Assembly (NCBI GenBank): GCA_024278415.1
Contig: JAJRTI010000404.1
Coordinates: forward strand, 1-6,874
Length of the DNA stretch: 6,874 nucleotides
Source: Planctomycetota bacterium
Lineage (GTDB): Bacteria; Planctomycetota; Brocadiia; JAJRTI01
Reading direction: 5' to 3'
Shown: positions 6,665 through 6,874 of the stretch, piece by piece
Numbering within the stretch: the first letter of the stretch is position 1
Layout: every line of letters starts with the position of its first letter
Notes under the pieces: model-generated
Told to the model about the DNA's origin: nothing
Database searches by the model: none
Seen by the model: the letters and a program-made list of their open reading frames with translations, nothing else
Position numbers and translations under genes: made by a program

Positions 6665-6747
6665 GATCAGGGATCAGGGATGAGAGATGAGAGATGAGTA
6701 GCATTGCCCTAATCCCTAATCCCTAATCCCAATCTCTAATCCCCAAT
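6665..6747. repeat. Heptamer tandem repeats between pstB and phoU
   Basis: Directly after the pstB stop come five purine-rich 7-mers: GATCAGG twice (6665-6678), GATGAGA twice (6679-6692) and GATGAGT (6693-6699). After the spacer AGCATTG come three exact CCCTAAT units (6707-6727) and degenerate ones (CCCAAT 6728, CTCTAAT 6734, CCCCAAT 6741). The two halves are roughly complementary: AGGGATCAGGGAT (6669-6681) pairs with ATCCCTAATCCCT (6712-6724) with one mismatch, so a transcript could fold into a stem. A simple 7-bp repeat like this can change copy number by slippage, which would alter pstB-phoU spacing. I read it as a simple-sequence repeat, with no telomere function implied. Confidence 0.8.
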
Positions 6748-6761
6748 CTGGAGTGCTCCCC

Positions 6762-6874
6762 ATGTCCATCCTCCTCACGCGAGAGATTGATAGGCTCAAG
6801 CGCACGATCTTGTCGCTAGGGGCTCTTGTGGAAGAGAACGTCCACAAGGCGATCAAGGCCTTTCGTGAAGGCGA
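6762..6874 (+). CDS. phoU: Phosphate transport system regulatory protein PhoU, N-terminal fragment
   Basis: Only 37 complete codons lie inside the window; the gene continues past its right edge. The translation starts MSILLTREIDRLKRTILSLG and continues ALVEENVHKAIKAFREG, which matches the first helix of PhoU proteins (LK..IL.LG..VE..V..A). PhoU is a peripheral cytoplasmic helical-bundle protein that restrains Pst activity and passes phosphate status to the PhoR kinase; its place directly after pstB is the standard one and supports the call. GGAG at 6750-6753 sits 8 nt before ATG, a normal ribosome binding site. It is separated from pstB by the heptamer repeat rather than being tightly coupled. 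Confidence 0.88.
   Translation, partial: MSILLTREIDRLKRTILSLGALVEENVHKAIKAFREG

Noticed and set aside
6665..6747. CRISPR array or true telomere
   Set aside because: Units are only 7 bp with no spacers, which excludes CRISPR. The array is internal to an operon, which argues against a chromosome end.

Overview
This window carries a high-affinity phosphate uptake locus, with all genes on the + strand in the order Porin_O_P-family outer-membrane porin, pstS, pstC, pstA, pstB, then the first 37 codons of phoU. The porin and the PstSCAB transporter genes are complete; phoU is cut by the window edge. An outer-membrane porin with a signal peptide and a C-terminal Phe points to a didermic bacterium. 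The high G+C content, the weak or missing Shine-Dalgarno sequences at pstC and pstA, the enlarged PstA and PstC permeases, and the dense palindromic intergenic DNA fit Planctomycetes (or a PVC-group relative) best. That assignment is an inference from pattern, not from a search.

Layout. Positions 1-395 are non-coding as far as I can see and hold two adjacent perfect or near-perfect hairpins (54-115). The porin occupies 396-1829. A 105-bp gap with a small bulged hairpin and weak 11-bp-phased motifs leads to pstS (1935-2777). A 394-bp gap follows (2778-3171) that is almost entirely foldable DNA: an 11-bp-stem hairpin, a nested cruciform with a 22-bp perfect inner stem and 15-bp outer arms, and several smaller stems. 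pstC (3172-4320) and pstA (4482-5828) are separated by 161 bp with further hairpins. pstA and pstB (5825-6664) overlap by ATGA. A heptamer tandem repeat, partly (CCCTAAT)n, fills the 97-bp pstB-phoU gap.

How it works together. The porin lets phosphate or other anions across the outer membrane. PstS binds phosphate in the periplasm, PstC and PstA form the inner-membrane channel, PstB hydrolyses ATP, and PhoU normally links transporter state to the PhoR sensor kinase and the Pho regulon.

Most unusual features: (1) PstA is 448 aa instead of about 280-300 because about 150 charged residues are inserted after its first membrane helix; (2) PstC has two extra hydrophobic segments in its middle; (3) each measured gene junction from the porin onward holds a hairpin or repeat except the translationally coupled pstA-pstB junction, with the largest structure directly after pstS. 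This suggests RNA-structure control of PstS versus permease levels, or repeated insertion of small palindromic elements. I saw no transposase, CRISPR array, tRNA or rRNA.
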